DNA of 64,000 nt. Source: Chitinophaga sedimenti. GTDB taxonomy: Bacteria > Bacteroidota > Bacteroidia > Chitinophagales > Chitinophagaceae. The position numbers and the translations under genes were made by a program. Positions 10,854 through 22,847 of the stretch are shown here, in pieces; positions within the stretch are counted from its first letter, which is position 1, and each line of letters opens with the position of its first letter. The DNA is taken from assembly GCF_023156195.1 (NCBI RefSeq), contig NZ_JAKUKA010000001.1:2418001-2482000 (forward strand), given 5' to 3'. The notes under the pieces were generated by a model. It had not been told where the DNA came from. It saw only the letters and a program-made list of their open reading frames with translations, and did no database searches.

Positions 10854-13800
10854 ATGCATCGAACTCTGACTGTAAAAAGTGGAGCGAAACCTCTATTGCC
10901 CTGTACCAGGCATATGAAACACCTCGTCTGCGTTTTTCTCTGGCAGCCTGCGGACTGTTTCCGATCCACGTTATCGCGCAGGACGCCCTGCAAAAGCGGG
11001 TATCCGTTTCCATTAAAGATCAATCTTTGCAACAGGCGCTCAATGCGGTAGCCGCCGCGGCCGGCGTAAAATTCGCTTACCCCGATAAGCTCCTGCAGCA
11101 AAACACCTACATCACGCACCTGTTTACCAACCAGCCGCTGTCGCAGGTCCCGGATAAACTGTTGAAACCCCATGGCCTGCAATATGAAATGACCGGCAAC
11201 ATGGTCGTGATCAAAAAAGCAGCGCGATCGCCGACGGAAACGCCGAAACAAGCAAAGCCCGTACAAGGCACGATTACCGACGCGGCAAAGCAGCCTTTAT
11301 ACGGCGTTACGGTGGTAAGCCGTGACAATGCCTCCATTGGCGCAACCACGGACGAAAAGGGCGTGTTTTCACTGAATGTGCCGGAAGGAACAGTACTCGT
11401 GGTGAAAATGATCGGCTTCCGGGAACAGGAAGTGGTGGCGGGTTTACAGCCCTTAAACATCACTTTGAGAGATAATGAAACAGGATTGAATGAGGTAGTG
11501 GTAGTAGGCTTCGGCAAACAGCGTAAGATCACGCTGACCGGCGCCGTGGCCTCTGTTCAAACCAAAGAACTGAAACAATCCGCGGTATCCAACCTGTCGA
11601 GCGCACTCGTAGGCCGCCTGCCAGGCCTCATTGCCCGCCAGTCCAGCGGCGAACCAGGCGCCAACGGATCCTCAATATGGCTGCGCGGACAAAGTACCTA
11701 CTCCGGCAGCAATGGCCCGTTGATCATGATCGACGGCGTACCCCGTGACGGCTTTGAGTTTATTGATCCGAATGAAGTAGAATCCATCACCATCCTGAAA
11801 GATGCTTCTTCTACCGCCGTGTATGGCGTAAGGGGCGCGAATGGCGTGGTGCTGGTCACTACCAAGCGTGGTAACGAAGGCAAACCCGTGGTGCAGTTTA
11901 ACCTGGAAACAGCATTAAACACGCCCACCCGTTTACCCGAGTACCTCAACTCCGTAGAGTACTTCAAATACTACCGCAATGGCCTCATCAACGACGGCCG
12001 TTTAACGGAAGCGGAAAAGTACACCGACGAATACATCTCCCGCTACGACCGCAACATTGACTGGGCGGACTCGCTGCAATACGAATACCTGTACCCGGAT
12101 GTGGACTGGCTCGATTACATGCTGAAAGACTATTCCCGCCGCAGCACCGCCAATGTGAACGTACGCGGCGGCGCGCAGAAGTTCAGGTATTTTGTATCGG
12201 GCTCCTATTTTACGGAAGATGGTATCTACAATCATGATGATGCCATCGGCGACTATAACATCCAGGCGAACGAAAAACGTTTCAACTTCCGCTCCAACAT
12301 CGATATGGAAATCAGTAAATGGTTTAAAGCGGAAATGGGCCTTTCGACCATTGTACGTTACCGTAACTATCCAACACCCACGGCCACAGATTACTTCATC
12401 GCACTAAAAACCACGGCGCCGTATGAAATGCCGGTATTCAACCCTGACGGTTCTATTGCCGAACCCGCGCGCGGCAACAGTAATCCCTATGCGCAACTGA
12501 CGCAACGGGGTTATAAAAGAATGCTGAACTCCTATTTGCAGGGCACCGTGGGCGTAACGGCCAACCTGGGTTTTATCACCGAAGGCCTGACCGCCCGCAC
12601 CCGTTTTAGCTACGACGCAGCAAGCAACGGCGGCTACAACCGCAGCAAAGGTTACTGGTCGTACCTGTACGATGCAAGCGGTAACTACACACAGGTAAAG
12701 GAAGGCCGGGACTTCCTGAGTTATGCGGCGGACTTCGATTACTGGTCTACCCAGATTAACCCGGAGTTTTACATCAACTACGATCGCCGCTTCGGTCCGC
12801 ATGATGTGGGCGCCATGGTATTGTACCGTTTAACCAATGAAATGGAGCGCGCCACCAACTCGGTAGATGCATTGCCGCACCGTGAGCAGGGGCTGGTAGG
12901 CCGTCTTTCCTATGGGTACGATGAAAAGTATTTTGCGGAAGTGAACTTCGGTTACAATGGCTCCGAAAACTTCATGAAAGGCCATCGCTTCGGATTCTTC
13001 CCCTCCTTCTCCTTAGGATGGGTGATTAATCGTGAAAAGTTCCTGAAAGATGCAGCATGGCTGGATTTACTGAAAGTGCGCTTATCGCATGGCAAAGTGG
13101 GCAACCAGGACCCGGGAACGCGCTTCGCGTACCAGAGCCAGTGGAACCTCGGCAGCGGCAGCTACACCTTTGGCGACAATTACCAGAACAACAAACAGGG
13201 CGCCGTGGAGGGCAAAACCGGCAACCCGGTAACCACCTGGGAAACCGCCATTAAATCTAACCTGGGATTAGACTTCGCCCTGCGTAACAACTGGCTGCAA
13301 TTAACAGCAGACGTTTTCTACGAAAAACGTTCTGGCATCTTTACCACCTCCTCGCGCATTACCAGCGCGTTGGTGGGCATTCCCGGCGGCAACCTGCCGA
13401 CGATTAACGCAGGACAGGTAGAAAATAAAGGCTTCGAAATTGACCTGAAACACCAGAAGGCTATTAATAAAAACTTCTCCTACTTCGTGCGCGGTAACTT
13501 TACCTATGCGAAAAACAAAATACTGGACTACCTCGAAGAACCCACCTCCGACCGGCCCTGGCAAACCCGCAAAGGCCGTTCACTGAACGATATACAAACG
13601 TATGTGTCCATGGGCTATTTCCAGTCGGCAGACGAAATAGCGAAGGCCCCCTCGCAGGCATTCTTCGGCGCGGTACAGCCGGGTGACGTACGTTACAAAG
13701 ACGTTAACGGAGATGGCATTATTGATTCGTACGATAAAACATTTATCGGTAAAAACTCAGAGCCGACGTCCATTATGGGCGCCTCCGCCGGTTTCTCCTT

Positions 13801-14236
13801 TAAGGGATTTGACTTCAGTTTCCTGCTGCAGGGCGGCTTTGGCAGATGGCTGTTTACTGATGGCAGCACCATGTTCGGCAGTAACTACGAATTCCGGCAG
13901 GTGATGAGGGCCGTTGGTACCGACTACTGGACGCCGGAAAACCCGAACGCCGCATTCCCAAGGGCCATGAGCCAGAAAACACCGAACAATACAGAACGCA
14001 GCACTCACTACCTGCGCGATGGCAATTACGTACGACTGAAAAATTTCGAAATCGGTTATTCACTGCCAGGCAACATCATCAGGCGGGTGGGCATGACCAG
14101 CCTGCGCGTGTACGCCAATGGCAACAACCTGTACACCTGGGATAAAGTAAAACTGTTCGACCCGGAAGAAAACTACGGATCGCCCACGTATCCGCTGATG
14201 ACTACATACAACTTCGGGATCAACATCGGGTTTTAA
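10854..14236 (+). CDS. SusC/RagA-family TonB-linked outer-membrane transporter (frame slips once near the N-terminus)
   Basis: About 1127 residues. A signal peptide (KHLVCVF, then SLAACGLFPIHVIAQ) appears only if the T5 run at 10933-10937 is read as T6; an internal ATG at 10911 could also start it. Next come an STN domain (VSVSIKDQSLQQALN), a carboxypeptidase-like regulatory domain (GTITDAAKQPLYGV), the SusC signature NEVVVVGFGKQRKITLTGAV, a plug domain and a 22-strand type barrel. The STN domain is what couples such proteins to a FecR/sigma pair, here directly upstream. It pairs with the SusD at 14255. No enzyme follows, so the nutrient cannot be named. Confidence 0.93.
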
Positions 14237-14254
14237 GAAAACAATACTATCAAC

Positions 14255-16118
14255 ATGAAAAAATCATTCTACCTATATTTTTAATCGGAACCATGCTGCT
14301 GGCTGCCTGCAGCAAATACCGGATGTAGTGCCGAGAGAGTTTTACCAGGAAAAAGACCTGTTTAAAGATATCGAACAGGCAGAAAAAGAAATTGCCACGC
14401 TGTACAGCAGGCTGCCTTTTGACTTCAATGCGCAGGACGGCAGCAACGGCATGGTGTTATCCGCCGGCTCCGACGAGGCTTACCATAACTGGGACCAGAG
14501 CAATGCACGCCTGTACGAACAGGGCGCCTGGAACCCGATTACCAACCCCTCGGCAACTACAACAGCGCGTACGAAAACATCCGCGTAGCGTTTCACTTCC
14601 CCGGAGAATATTGATAAAGTGCCCGTACTGGATGCCGCCATTCGTGAGCAATACCAAACGGTGGTGATTCCGCGCTACAAACATGAGGTAAAGTTCCTGC
14701 TTGCGTTCAACTATTTCGAACTGTACAAACGCTACGGCGCCGTGCCGCTGGTACAACGTCTTTACAAGGTGGAAGAAATGGAAACTTTACTGCGCATGCA
14801 ACGTTCGCCCGCAGACAGTGTGGCTGATTATATTGTGAAGCTGTGCGACGAAGCAGCAGCCGGCCTGCCGTTAAACTATAACGACCAGCCCGCGGAGATA
14901 GGCCGTATTACGAAAGGTGCAGCGCTGTGCTTAAAAGCGAAAACGTTGCTCTATGCCGCATCCCCCTGTTTAATGGCGGCGAAGTGGACGGACAACCGAT
15001 CAGTGTAGGCGGCGACGTGGTAAAAAAATACCCTGCTGGCGGTAAAGAACACAGATGGCACACCGCTGTTCAATACCAGCTATGATCCTGAAAAGTGGAA
15101 AAAAGCAGCAGATGCAGCCCTCGCGGTAATCGAGCTGGGACAATACACCCTGCACCCGGTACAACAGGAGCTCTTCTACAAAAGAAATTATACAGAAGTG
15201 ATCTGGCATAAACAGCAGCCATCAATTTACACCGCGAACTCATGGGACAAACAACTGATGCCGAACGGTACGGACCTCGGCGGTTCCGGTGCGTTGAGTG
15301 TTACCAATTTCTTTGTGGACAGCTACGAAATGAATAACGGCCTGCCCATCACCGATCCTAACTCCGGTTATGTACGCGACGCCTGGACCGATACCACCAT
15401 GAACGTTTTCCGCGACCGTGTTTGGAAAACCACCAAGGTGCGCATCCGCAGCATGTACCACAAACGCGATCCGCGTTTCTACACAGACATCTACTTTAAC
15501 GGGCAGCCGCTCCTGTTCCGGAATGTGATTACAGAATACGTGACTAATGTAGGCGCCAACAACGACGGCTGGGGCAGCAAAACCGGTCAGAACACGCGTA
15601 CCGGCTATTACGTGCAGAAGTGGGTGGACCCCACACAAAACATCAAGGACCGCCCCAACTCGAACTACCGCAACTTCCCGTATTTCAGGCTGGCAGAAGT
15701 ATACCTCTGGTACGCCGAAGCCATGAACGAGTACCGCCACACCAGATGACCGGGTATACAAATACCTGAACGAAGTACGCAAACGCGTAAAGATGCCGGC
15801 ACTCCCCATCCCCTGCGTGCGGAAGACCTCACCAAACAGGGCATGCGCCAGCGCATCCGCAACGAACGAAAAATTGAGCTGGCCATGGAAGGGCATCGCT
15901 TCTATGACATCCGCCGCTGGCTGATTGCACACACACCGGAATGTACTTCTCTCATGGGGCTCAACATCAACAAAAGCGGGGTAGATTTTTATACACCAAC
16001 GCCCGTGAAAACAGGTTCGCGGGTGTTTAACATCTACCACTACCTGATGCCGATCCCCACGACCGAGATTACGAAAGCACCAGGCGTGTTGATACAGAAC
16101 TATGGTTGGGAAAGATAA
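14255..16118 (+). CDS. SusD/RagB-family surface lipoprotein (frame slips about eight times)
   Basis: Surface glycan- or nutrient-binding partner of SusC, about 620 residues. Recognisable pieces run in order: signal peptide with lipobox LLAAC, FLENIDKVP, RYKHEVKFLLAFNYFELYKRYGAV in parts, FRLAEVYLWYAEAMNEY, KMPALP, RIRNERKIELAMEGHRFYDIRRW and the closing NYGW. The frame must be repaired near 14258 (A6 to A7), 14320 (CCGG to CCTGG), 14548 (C4 to C5), 14600, 14965 (C5 to C6), 15022, 15733 and 15807 (C4 to C5). All repaired pieces join in family order, so the gene is whole. This is the worst-hit gene of the window. Confidence 0.9.
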
Positions 16119-16153
16119 ATTTCGCATCACGCTATTACCCAGATATAGAACAG

Positions 16154-16180
16154 GGCCCGGGATTTCCCGGGCCTTTTGTT
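16154..16180 (+). terminator. Terminator after the susCD genes
   Basis: GGCCCGGG (16154-16161) and CCCGGGCC (16166-16173) form a perfect 8-bp stem with a 4-nt loop, followed by TTTTGTTTG. It ends the sigma-FecR-SusC-SusD unit. Confidence 0.9.
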
Positions 16181-16298
16181 TGTCCGGAAACGGACAGCGC
16201 CTGTATGATAATGAACGGGGCAGCTTACATAATTTAAAGAATATCAACACCTTAATCACAGGCACCAAATTTGGCATCCTCCGTCAAACACCCTCATC

Positions 16299-18648
16299 AT
16301 GATCCGCAACTTCATCCGCACTACCCTCAGACATCTGTGGAAAAATAAGACCTACAGCGTACTGAACATATCAGGATTGGCGATTGGCATCATCTGCGCC
16401 GGGTTTATATTCTTATGGATGGAAGATGAACTGCAATTCGACAGCAGCATCCCTCATCGCGACCGGGTTTATTCGATTCAGACGAACCAGACATACCAGG
16501 GTAAAACCCGCTCGTTCCGCTCTTCCCCGGGCAACCTGGCCGCGGCCATGAAGGCGGAGATTCCCGGCGTGGAAAAAACCGGCCGGTCGAACCGCGGCTT
16601 CTCCTTATTCAGTGCGGGGGATAAAGATATTTATGAAGCCGGCGTTTACGCAGACTCATCGATCTTAGCCATATTCCGGTTCCCCTTTTTACAAGGCGGC
16701 GCGGAGGAAGCCTTCCGCCAGAGAAACAGCATCGTGATTACCGAAAAGATGGCCAAACGCTTTTTCGGCACGCCAGCTGAAGCCATGGGTAAAACCCTGA
16801 TGCAGGAGCATAAAGAAAACTTCACCGTGACCGGCGTAATCGCCGACTTCCCGCGCAACAGCACCTACCGGCCCGACTGGCTGATCCCTTACCAGGTGTA
16901 CGCGCAGGACAAATTCTACCTGACCATCTGGGGCGCCAACGCTGTAGACACCTATGTAGAACTGGCAGACAACGCCAATCCCGGCGACATCAACAAAAAC
17001 TATACAACTTTATCCATGAGAAAGCGCCCCAGGCAAGCGCCAAACCTTTCCTCTTCTCCGCCAACGACTGGCACCTGCGGGCGCAGTTCGAAGATGGGAA
17101 ACAGACCGGCGGCCGCATTGCCTATGTACGCCTGTTCGGCATTATTGCCTGGATCGTGCTGCTGATCGCCTGCATCAACTTCATGAACCTGGCAACCGCC
17201 CGCAGCGAGAAGCGCTCACGGGAAGTAGGCGTACGAAAAGTAATGGGCGCTGGGAAATCCTCCCTCACTTTCCAGTTTATCATGGAATCACTTACCATGA
17301 CCGCACTGGCCGTGTTGGTGGCATTGGCCTGTATGGCCATGCTGCTGCCGCTATTCAACACCCTGATAGAAAAACAATTATCATTAAACATATTTGAACC
17401 CCTGCACCTCGCCTTCCTCGCAACGGTAACACTGGTGTGCGGCCTGGTGGCAGGCAGTTATCCCTCCTTTTACCTTTCTTCTTTTAACCCGATTGCCGTA
17501 CTCAAAGGTTTAAAGATGAAACACAGCGGCGCGGCATATATCCGCAAGGGGTTAGTTGTATTCCAATTCACGACCTCCATTGTGCTGATCATTGCCACTA
17601 TCGTCATCTACCAGCAGATCCTCCATGTAACCCACCGCGAACTGGGGTATAACAAAGAACATTTATTACAGGCAGATGTAAAAGGTGATATTGATAAATA
17701 CGCCGTCATCCGCCAGCAATTGCTGAATACCGGCATGGTGGAAGAAGCCGCGCTGAGCAGCAGCGAAATGCTATACACCGAAAATAATACTTCCGGATTT
17801 CAATGGGACGGCAAACCGCAGGATGCGGACGTGCTCATCTCCTACCGCAGCGTAAGCAGTGGCTTCTTTAAAACCTGGGGGATGACGTTTAAGGAGGGCC
17901 GCGATTTCCACCCGGACACGTACCCGGACAGCAACAACATCATCATCACCGCCAGCCTGGAAAAGATGCTGGGCAAAGGCAGCGCCGTAGGTAAAACCAT
18001 ACGCGACGACAACCAGACGCTCCATATCATAGGCGTGATCAACGATTTCGTATATGGCGACATGTATGGCAAAAGTGACCCCGTGGTGTTTTACGCGCAG
18101 CCCGATGATGCCCGGAAGATCGCCATCCGTTTAAAAGCGAATGTCGACACGGAGAAGGCTATAGCCGCTATTACCGGCATCATGGAGAAAGGCGTGCCAG
18201 GCTATCCTTTCACGTACAAATTCGTGGACGAGCAGTTTAATGCCCTCTTTGAAAACGAACAACTGATCGGCAAACTCTCCCGCCTGTTCGCCCTGCTGGC
18301 GATCCTGATATCCTGCCTGGGTATATTCGGCCTCGCGGCTTATATGGCCGAGCAACGGGTAAAAGAAATTGGTGTACGGAAAGTACTGGGCGCCAGCATC
18401 AGCAATATTACCGGTTTGTTAAGTAAAGACTTTCTGCAGCTGGTGCTCATCTCCGCCATTATCGCCTTCCCCCTGGCATGGTTTGCCATGGAACGCTGGC
18501 TGAACGGGTACGCTTACCGCATCGGCATCAGCTGGTGGGTATTTGTAATGGCGGGGGTAGCAGCGATGTTGATCGCCCCCTAACGATCAGCTTTCAGTCC
18601 GTAAAAGCTGCGATGGCCAACCCGGTAAAGAGCTTACGGGCAGAGTAA
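16299..18648 (+). CDS. FtsX/MacB-type ABC transporter permease (frame slips twice)
   Basis: About 783 residues with two repeats, each holding a MacB-like periplasmic domain and FtsX membrane helices. The start, MIRNFIRTTLRHLWKNKTYSVLNISGLAIGI in pieces, is typical of the large Chitinophaga permease family, as are the duplicated motifs REVGVRKVMGA and KEIGVRKVLGA. Repairs: A5 to A6 at 16995-16999, and C5 to C6 at 18576-18580, which adds the normal ending VKAAMANPVKSLRAE. No ATPase gene is adjacent. Family members export small molecules or couple ATP use to envelope work; the substrate is unknown. Confidence 0.88.
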
Positions 18649-18657
18649 GCATGGCAT

Positions 18658-18665
18658 TACATTTG
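18658..18665 (+). promoter_or_regulatory. -7 box upstream of the small membrane protein
   Basis: TACATTTG matches TAnnTTTG exactly and ends 13 bp before ATG 18679. No clear TTG lies at the usual -33 distance. Confidence 0.4.
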
Positions 18666-18678
18666 CACCCATCAGCCC

Positions 18679-19157
18679 ATGCAAACACTACATCGATGGC
18701 TATACGCAAATGTTGCGTTCTACGGAATCTATGGGTTGTTTTTATTGATAGAAGTCCTCGACTTCCGGAAATGCTGCACGCTAAACCACCCGGCTTTAGT
18801 CCCACCTACGACGTGGTACACGTTACGTTTTACATGGTGGAGATGACCGTATGCATGCTCATGGCCGTAATTTTTGCACAGCTGAAAATGAGCACCATCC
18901 GCGGCGGTGCACTGATATTTATCGGCATACTGACATTAATATTCAGGGGCGCACTGGTGTACTACCTCTATCTGTGGACGGACCCCGAATACCATTGGGT
19001 GCCGTTTATTTACAAGAAAGCCAATGAGTTGAGTCCGTTGATGCGGGGGCTGTTTGTGCCGTTACAGTTGTTAGCGGCGGTGGGGCTGATGTGGAGTGCA
19101 TTCAGGAACAGGAAGAAGGGCGTAATGCCACCTATCGTACATAACGAATTACAATAA
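18679..19157 (+). CDS. Small integral membrane protein, unknown function (frame slips once)
   Basis: About 159 residues. Four hydrophobic segments are visible: AFYGIYGLFLLIEVL, MVEMTVCMLMAVIFA, ALIFIGILTLIFRGALVYYLYLW and FVPLQLLAAVGLMWSAF. I start it at ATG 18679 (MQTLHRWLYANV). A C3 run near 18801 must be C4 to join LNHPALVP to TYDVVHVTFYM. I do not recognise the family. The basic C-terminus (FRNRKKG) probably faces the cytoplasm. Confidence 0.65.
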
Positions 19158-19162
19158 ACAAC

Positions 19163-19182
19163 GGCCGGGCTCCCGCCCGGCC
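19163..19182. terminator. Terminator hairpin between convergent genes
   Basis: GGCCGGGC (19163-19170) pairs with GCCCGGCC (19175-19182) over 8 bp with a 4-nt loop. The T stretch after it is weak (TTACTATT). Confidence 0.6.
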
Positions 19183-19195
19183 TTACTATTAACAG

Positions 19196-19573
19196 CTACA
19201 TCTGGAACACATTAAACCGATGCCCGTCCGGGTCCGCAAAAACAAACCCATAGTACCCCTCACCAAACGCTTCCGGCTCCGAAACCAATGTTCCACCCGC
19301 GGCACGCACCGCCTTCGCCCATTCATCTACCTCCGCTGGTGTATCGGCCGCAAGGGTAAAGATAATCTCGTTGCCATCGGCAATAGGCCCCTTCATCGCA
19401 GGTTCCAGGATACTCTTCAGAAAGAAATGAATAACGAATTTTTCATCTCCAAAGAAGAAACTTGTTAGTTGCTCCGACGAGCCATTGGACTTAAAGCCCA
19501 GTTGTTGATAGAAGTTCGTCGTACGCGCTAAATCCTGTACCCCGAAATTCGCCCATATTTTCTTGGTCTTCAT
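19196..19573 (-). CDS. VOC-superfamily (glyoxalase/bleomycin-resistance fold) protein
   Basis: An intact gene of 125 residues with the beta-alpha-beta-beta-beta repeats of the vicinal oxygen chelate fold: KIWANFGVQDLARTTNFYQQLGF and the ending EGYYGFVFADPDGHRFNVFQM, given in pieces. The DPDGHRFN turn is typical. Members bind a metal and act on diverse small molecules or antibiotics; without a known partner the substrate stays open. A -7 box sits 18 bp before the start. Confidence 0.8.
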   Translation of the reverse strand: MKTKKIWANFGVQDLARTTNFYQQLGFKSNGSSEQLTSFFFGDEKFVIHFFLKSILEPAMKGPIADGNEIIFTLAADTPAEVDEWAKAVRAAGGTLVSEPEAFGEGYYGFVFADPDGHRFNVFQM

Positions 19574-19590
19574 ACAATTCTAATTTATTC

Positions 19591-19598
19591 CAAAACTA
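19591..19598 (-). promoter_or_regulatory. -7 box of the VOC gene
   Basis: On the minus strand this reads TAGTTTTG, an exact TAnnTTTG match, 17 bp before the ATG at 19573. The implied leader is short. A TTTGC lies upstream but with shorter than usual spacing. Confidence 0.5.
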
Positions 19599-19806
19599 GG
19601 CTATAAGTGCGGCAAAGAAGGTGCCCGATTGCGACTTCTTCCGGGGCATTTGCGTCAAAACTGCGGCATTTGACCGGCGGCTTGAAGGTATGCCGCATCG
19701 AACCGGGAATCGCCTGCACAGCTCCCGCCGGGCCTGCGCAAATCCCTTATAGATCAAGGAAATTATGGGGCTAAACAGGAATATGTTAACTTAGGTAGAA
19801 ATAATC

Positions 19807-21453
19807 ATGACAAAAATGTTTCTCCATACCATACCTTCCACGTGGCATCGCTGGCTATTCTGCTCCCTGTTCGCAGTAACGGGCGCTCCTGTAACAGCAC
19901 AGCAACTTAATAACAACCAGGTAAAAACCAGTAAAGGCATTCTCGAAGGGGTGGTCGAAACTGCCGGTGTACGCGCTTTTAAAGGCATTCCCTTTGCGCC
20001 GCACCACCCGTAGGCGAAAACCGCTGGAAAGCGCCACAGCCTGTACAGGAATGGCAGGGTGTACGCAAAGCCGATAAATTCGGGCCCAGGGCCATGCAGA
20101 CCAACATCTTCGGCGACATGAACTTCCGCTCCAACGGGATGGGCGAAGATTGCCTGTACCTGAACGTATGGACGCCCGTTAAAAAAGGAAAAACATTGCT
20201 TCCGGTACTTGTCTATTTCTACGGCGGCGGCTTTGTAGCCGGCGATGGTTCCGAATCCCGCTACGATGGCACTAGTATGGCGGCACGTGGCATTGTGGCC
20301 TTAACGGTGAACTACCGCTTAGGTGTTTTTGGATTGATGGCCCACCCCGAATTAAGTAAGGAAGCGCCGTACAAGGCATCGGGTAACTACACCGTGCTGG
20401 ACCAGGCCGCAGCCTTACAATGGGTGCACGACAACATCGCGGCCTTTGGCGGCGATCCTAACCAGGTAACCATTGCCGGCGAATCTGCCGGCTCTATATC
20501 CGTAAGTGCGCAAATGGCATCTCCCCTCTCCAAAAACCTAATCAACGGGGCTATCGGCGAGAGCGGATCCTTACTCGGCGCCCTGCCCGCCACCACGCTC
20601 CAGCAGGCACAAGCTACCGGCGAACGATTTGCAGCTACCCTCGGGGTGAAAACGATTGCTGAATTACGCGCGCTCCCGGCCGAAAAGATATTGGAAGGCG
20701 CCGCCAAATTCGGCCTCTTCGGTTTTTCAATGAACGTAGACGGTTACTTCTTTCCTAAAAGTCCTTATGATATTTACACCGCGGGCGAACAGGCGCACGT
20801 GCCGCTGCTGGCGGGCTGGAATAATGAAGAATCGGGCTACCGCGCCGTACTTGGCAATGCCGAACCCACGAGAGCCAACTTCGAAGCAGCTGTAAAAAGG
20901 TTGTATGGCGATAAAGCAGCCACGGTATTGCAACTGTACAATCCGGCGACAGACGCCGATGTAATAAACGTAGCGCGCGACCTTGCCAGCGACCGCTTCA
21001 TCAGCTTCAGCACGGAAATGGATCGACCTTGCCGCCAAAACGGGTGGTAAACCCGTGTACCGTTATTATTACACGCACCCTCGTCCGCCAATGGTAGCAG
21101 CCATGGGTAATGCCACGGCCGGACTTGCAGGCGGTGTGGTAAAGAATGATGGTAAAACACCTCCACCGCCCCGTGCTACCGGCGCTGTACACTCCGCCGA
21201 AATAGAATATGCCATGGGTAACCTCGAAGGCAACAAAGTATTCGCCTGGACGGCGGACGACCACAAAGTATCAACGTTCATGCAGGCCTACTTCGCCAAC
21301 TTCATTAAAACGGGCGACCCGAATGGCGCCGGCCTCCCGAAGTGGCCGGCCATCAAAGGCGAAACAGTACCGGTGATGCACATCGGCTTACAACCGAAGC
21401 TTGAGCAGGAGCAACATCGGGGAAGATATTTGTTCTTAGATCAACAACGATAA
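19807..21453 (+). CDS. Exported type B carboxylesterase (frame slips twice)
   Basis: About 548 residues. A signal peptide ending APVTAQQ is followed by an alpha/beta-hydrolase of the carboxylesterase B family: oxyanion-hole motif YFYGGGF, nucleophile elbow GESAGS, acid residue in NNEESGYR and catalytic His in GAVHSAEIEYAMG. It hydrolyses carboxylic esters outside the cytoplasm. Repairs lie near 20005 (restoring FKGIPFA and PPVGENRW) and at 21013, where ACGG should be ACCTGG to give the conserved STWKWIDLA. Flanking frames are intact. Confidence 0.88.
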
Positions 21454-21465
21454 AAGGATCACCGG

Positions 21466-21499
21466 GCGGCGCGCAATACTGCGGCGCCGCTTTGTTTTT
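21466..21499 (+). terminator. Terminator of the carboxylesterase gene
   Basis: GCGGCGC (21466-21472) pairs with GCGCCGC (21484-21490) and is followed by TTTGTTTTT. Confidence 0.8.
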
Positions 21500-21533
21500 C
21501 AGCTACCTGGCGCATCGCATACACGAACGTCCA

Positions 21534-22760
21534 TTAATCTTTTAATATCAACCATTCATTGACCGTGTTCTCTGCCGTTTCCAGCACGATCTTGTAAAAC
21601 TTAGACGGTAGCTGCTGCACGTCCAGCAAAGCCCGGCGTTGCGATACCGGCACCTCGGCCAGCAGCCTGTATTCGTCCGTGCCCCCGGTTTTGAAGTTAT
21701 TCGTAGGGGTGACCCAGATCTTCACCTTACCGGTTTCTTCCAGCGCCTGCCATTTAAGATCGATGTGGCCCTGCACGTAGTTGGCCACGGGTTTAGCTAT
21801 GGCCACTTTGCCGGTCATGGGTACACCATCCACCTCCCGCAGCGACGCCACCGGGATGTTCACCCCAAGGAAACGCGCGATGGTAGGCATAATGTCTGTA
21901 ATCGCAGGCTCATTGTACCGGGCGTAATTATTCATGTCCTTTTTATTGGTCACCATCCGGTACTGCGCTGCCGGTCCGATTGTCCGCCGTGGTCTACCGG
22001 TGCGCTCATCGCGACCGTGGTCCGTGGTGATGACGAGCAGCCAGTCTTCTTTAAACTTTTGCTCACGATACCTGATCGCATCGTACAACTTGCCCATTTG
22101 TACATCCAATAATGCTACCGCACGATAAAACTCGGGACTGTCCCCATGCATGTGCCCCATATCATCGGTGTACTCAAGGTATACCCACGATAAATCCGCA
22201 GCCTGCTCACGAATGCCTTTCACCGCTTCCGAAATCACTTTTTCATCGATCTCGTGCATGTAATCCCGCTTACGATCGTGGCGGAAATTCACGGTATCCA
22301 GCTCATAACCATCCGCATGAAAATCTACTTTCGTTTCTCTACCATCGGCCACCAGTTTGGTGCGGTTATCGAGCCAGCTGGAATACACCGCGGTTTTGCG
22401 CTGCGGGTACTGGTCCTTCAGTAATTTAAAAATGGTAAAGTAATAATAGTTCGGCGCTTTGATATCATTGTCCGGCACATTGTGCTTATTATACCACACG
22501 CCCGTCAGCAAGCTATTATAGCCCACTGCCGAAATCGTCGGCGTCTGGCTATACAGGCCCTTTCCGCCACCTACGTGCATGCGCGTGTAGCGCCCGTCTG
22601 CGATGATGCGCTTAAAATTCGGCAACGGCAGTTTTTCCAGTACGTCGGCGGGAATGCCATCCGCAATTACGAATACCGCCTTCTTCGCCCGCTGCTGGGC
22701 AAAAGCGCCGCCGGCGAGGAGCAGGAATACACCCGATTGTATCAGTATTTTCTTCATCAT
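21534..22760 (-). CDS. Exported alkaline phosphatase-superfamily phosphodiesterase
   Basis: An intact gene of 408 residues. A signal peptide (ending GGAFAQ) precedes a type I phosphodiesterase/nucleotide pyrophosphatase domain. Metal ligands are visible in FVIADGIPADV (Asp34), YLEYTDDMGHMHG and VITTDHGRDE, and the nucleophile Thr lies in SQTPTISAVG (about 73-75). It hydrolyses phosphodiester or phosphate monoester bonds outside the inner membrane. A C-terminal region of about 100 residues looks like a beta-sandwich. It is convergent with the carboxylesterase. Confidence 0.85.
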   Translation of the reverse strand: MMKKILIQSGVFLLLAGGAFAQQRAKKAVFVIADGIPADVLEKLPLPNFKRIIADGRYTRMHVGGGKGLYSQTPTISAVGYNSLLTGVWYNKHNVPDNDIKAPNYYYFTIFKLLKDQYPQRKTAVYSSWLDNRTKLVADGRETKVDFHADGYELDTVNFRHDRKRDYMHEIDEKVISEAVKGIREQAADLSWVYLEYTDDMGHMHGDSPEFYRAVALLDVQMGKLYDAIRYREQKFKEDWLLVITTDHGRDERTGRPRRTIGPAAQYRMVTNKKDMNNYARYNEPAITDIMPTIARFLGVNIPVASLREVDGVPMTGKVAIAKPVANYVQGHIDLKWQALEETGKVKIWVTPTNNFKTGGTDEYRLLAEVPVSQRRALLDVQQLPSKFYKIVLETAENTVNEWLILKD

Positions 22761-22809
22761 CGGGCTAAAGTAGAAAATTTCCTGGTTTAGCCAGCTGCGG
22801 AATAAAATT

Positions 22810-22842
22810 AAGCCGCCGTTGTATTACACACTTCGGCGGCTT
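22810..22842 (-). terminator. Terminator of the OsmC gene
   Basis: AAGCCGCCG (22810-22818) and CGGCGGCTT (22834-22842) form a perfect 9-bp stem, followed on the minus strand by AATTTTATT. Confidence 0.75.
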
Positions 22843-22847
22843 CTTTT

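Noticed and set aside
14255..16118. SusD as a decayed pseudogene
   Set aside because: All conserved blocks are present in order and every break is one or two bases at a homopolymer or CCTGG; true decay would add substitutions and larger losses.
15240..16277. A 345-codon open frame on the minus strand opposite susD
   Set aside because: It is the shadow of the SusD gene: the plus strand holds the conserved SusD motifs, and the minus-strand protein has no family-like pattern.
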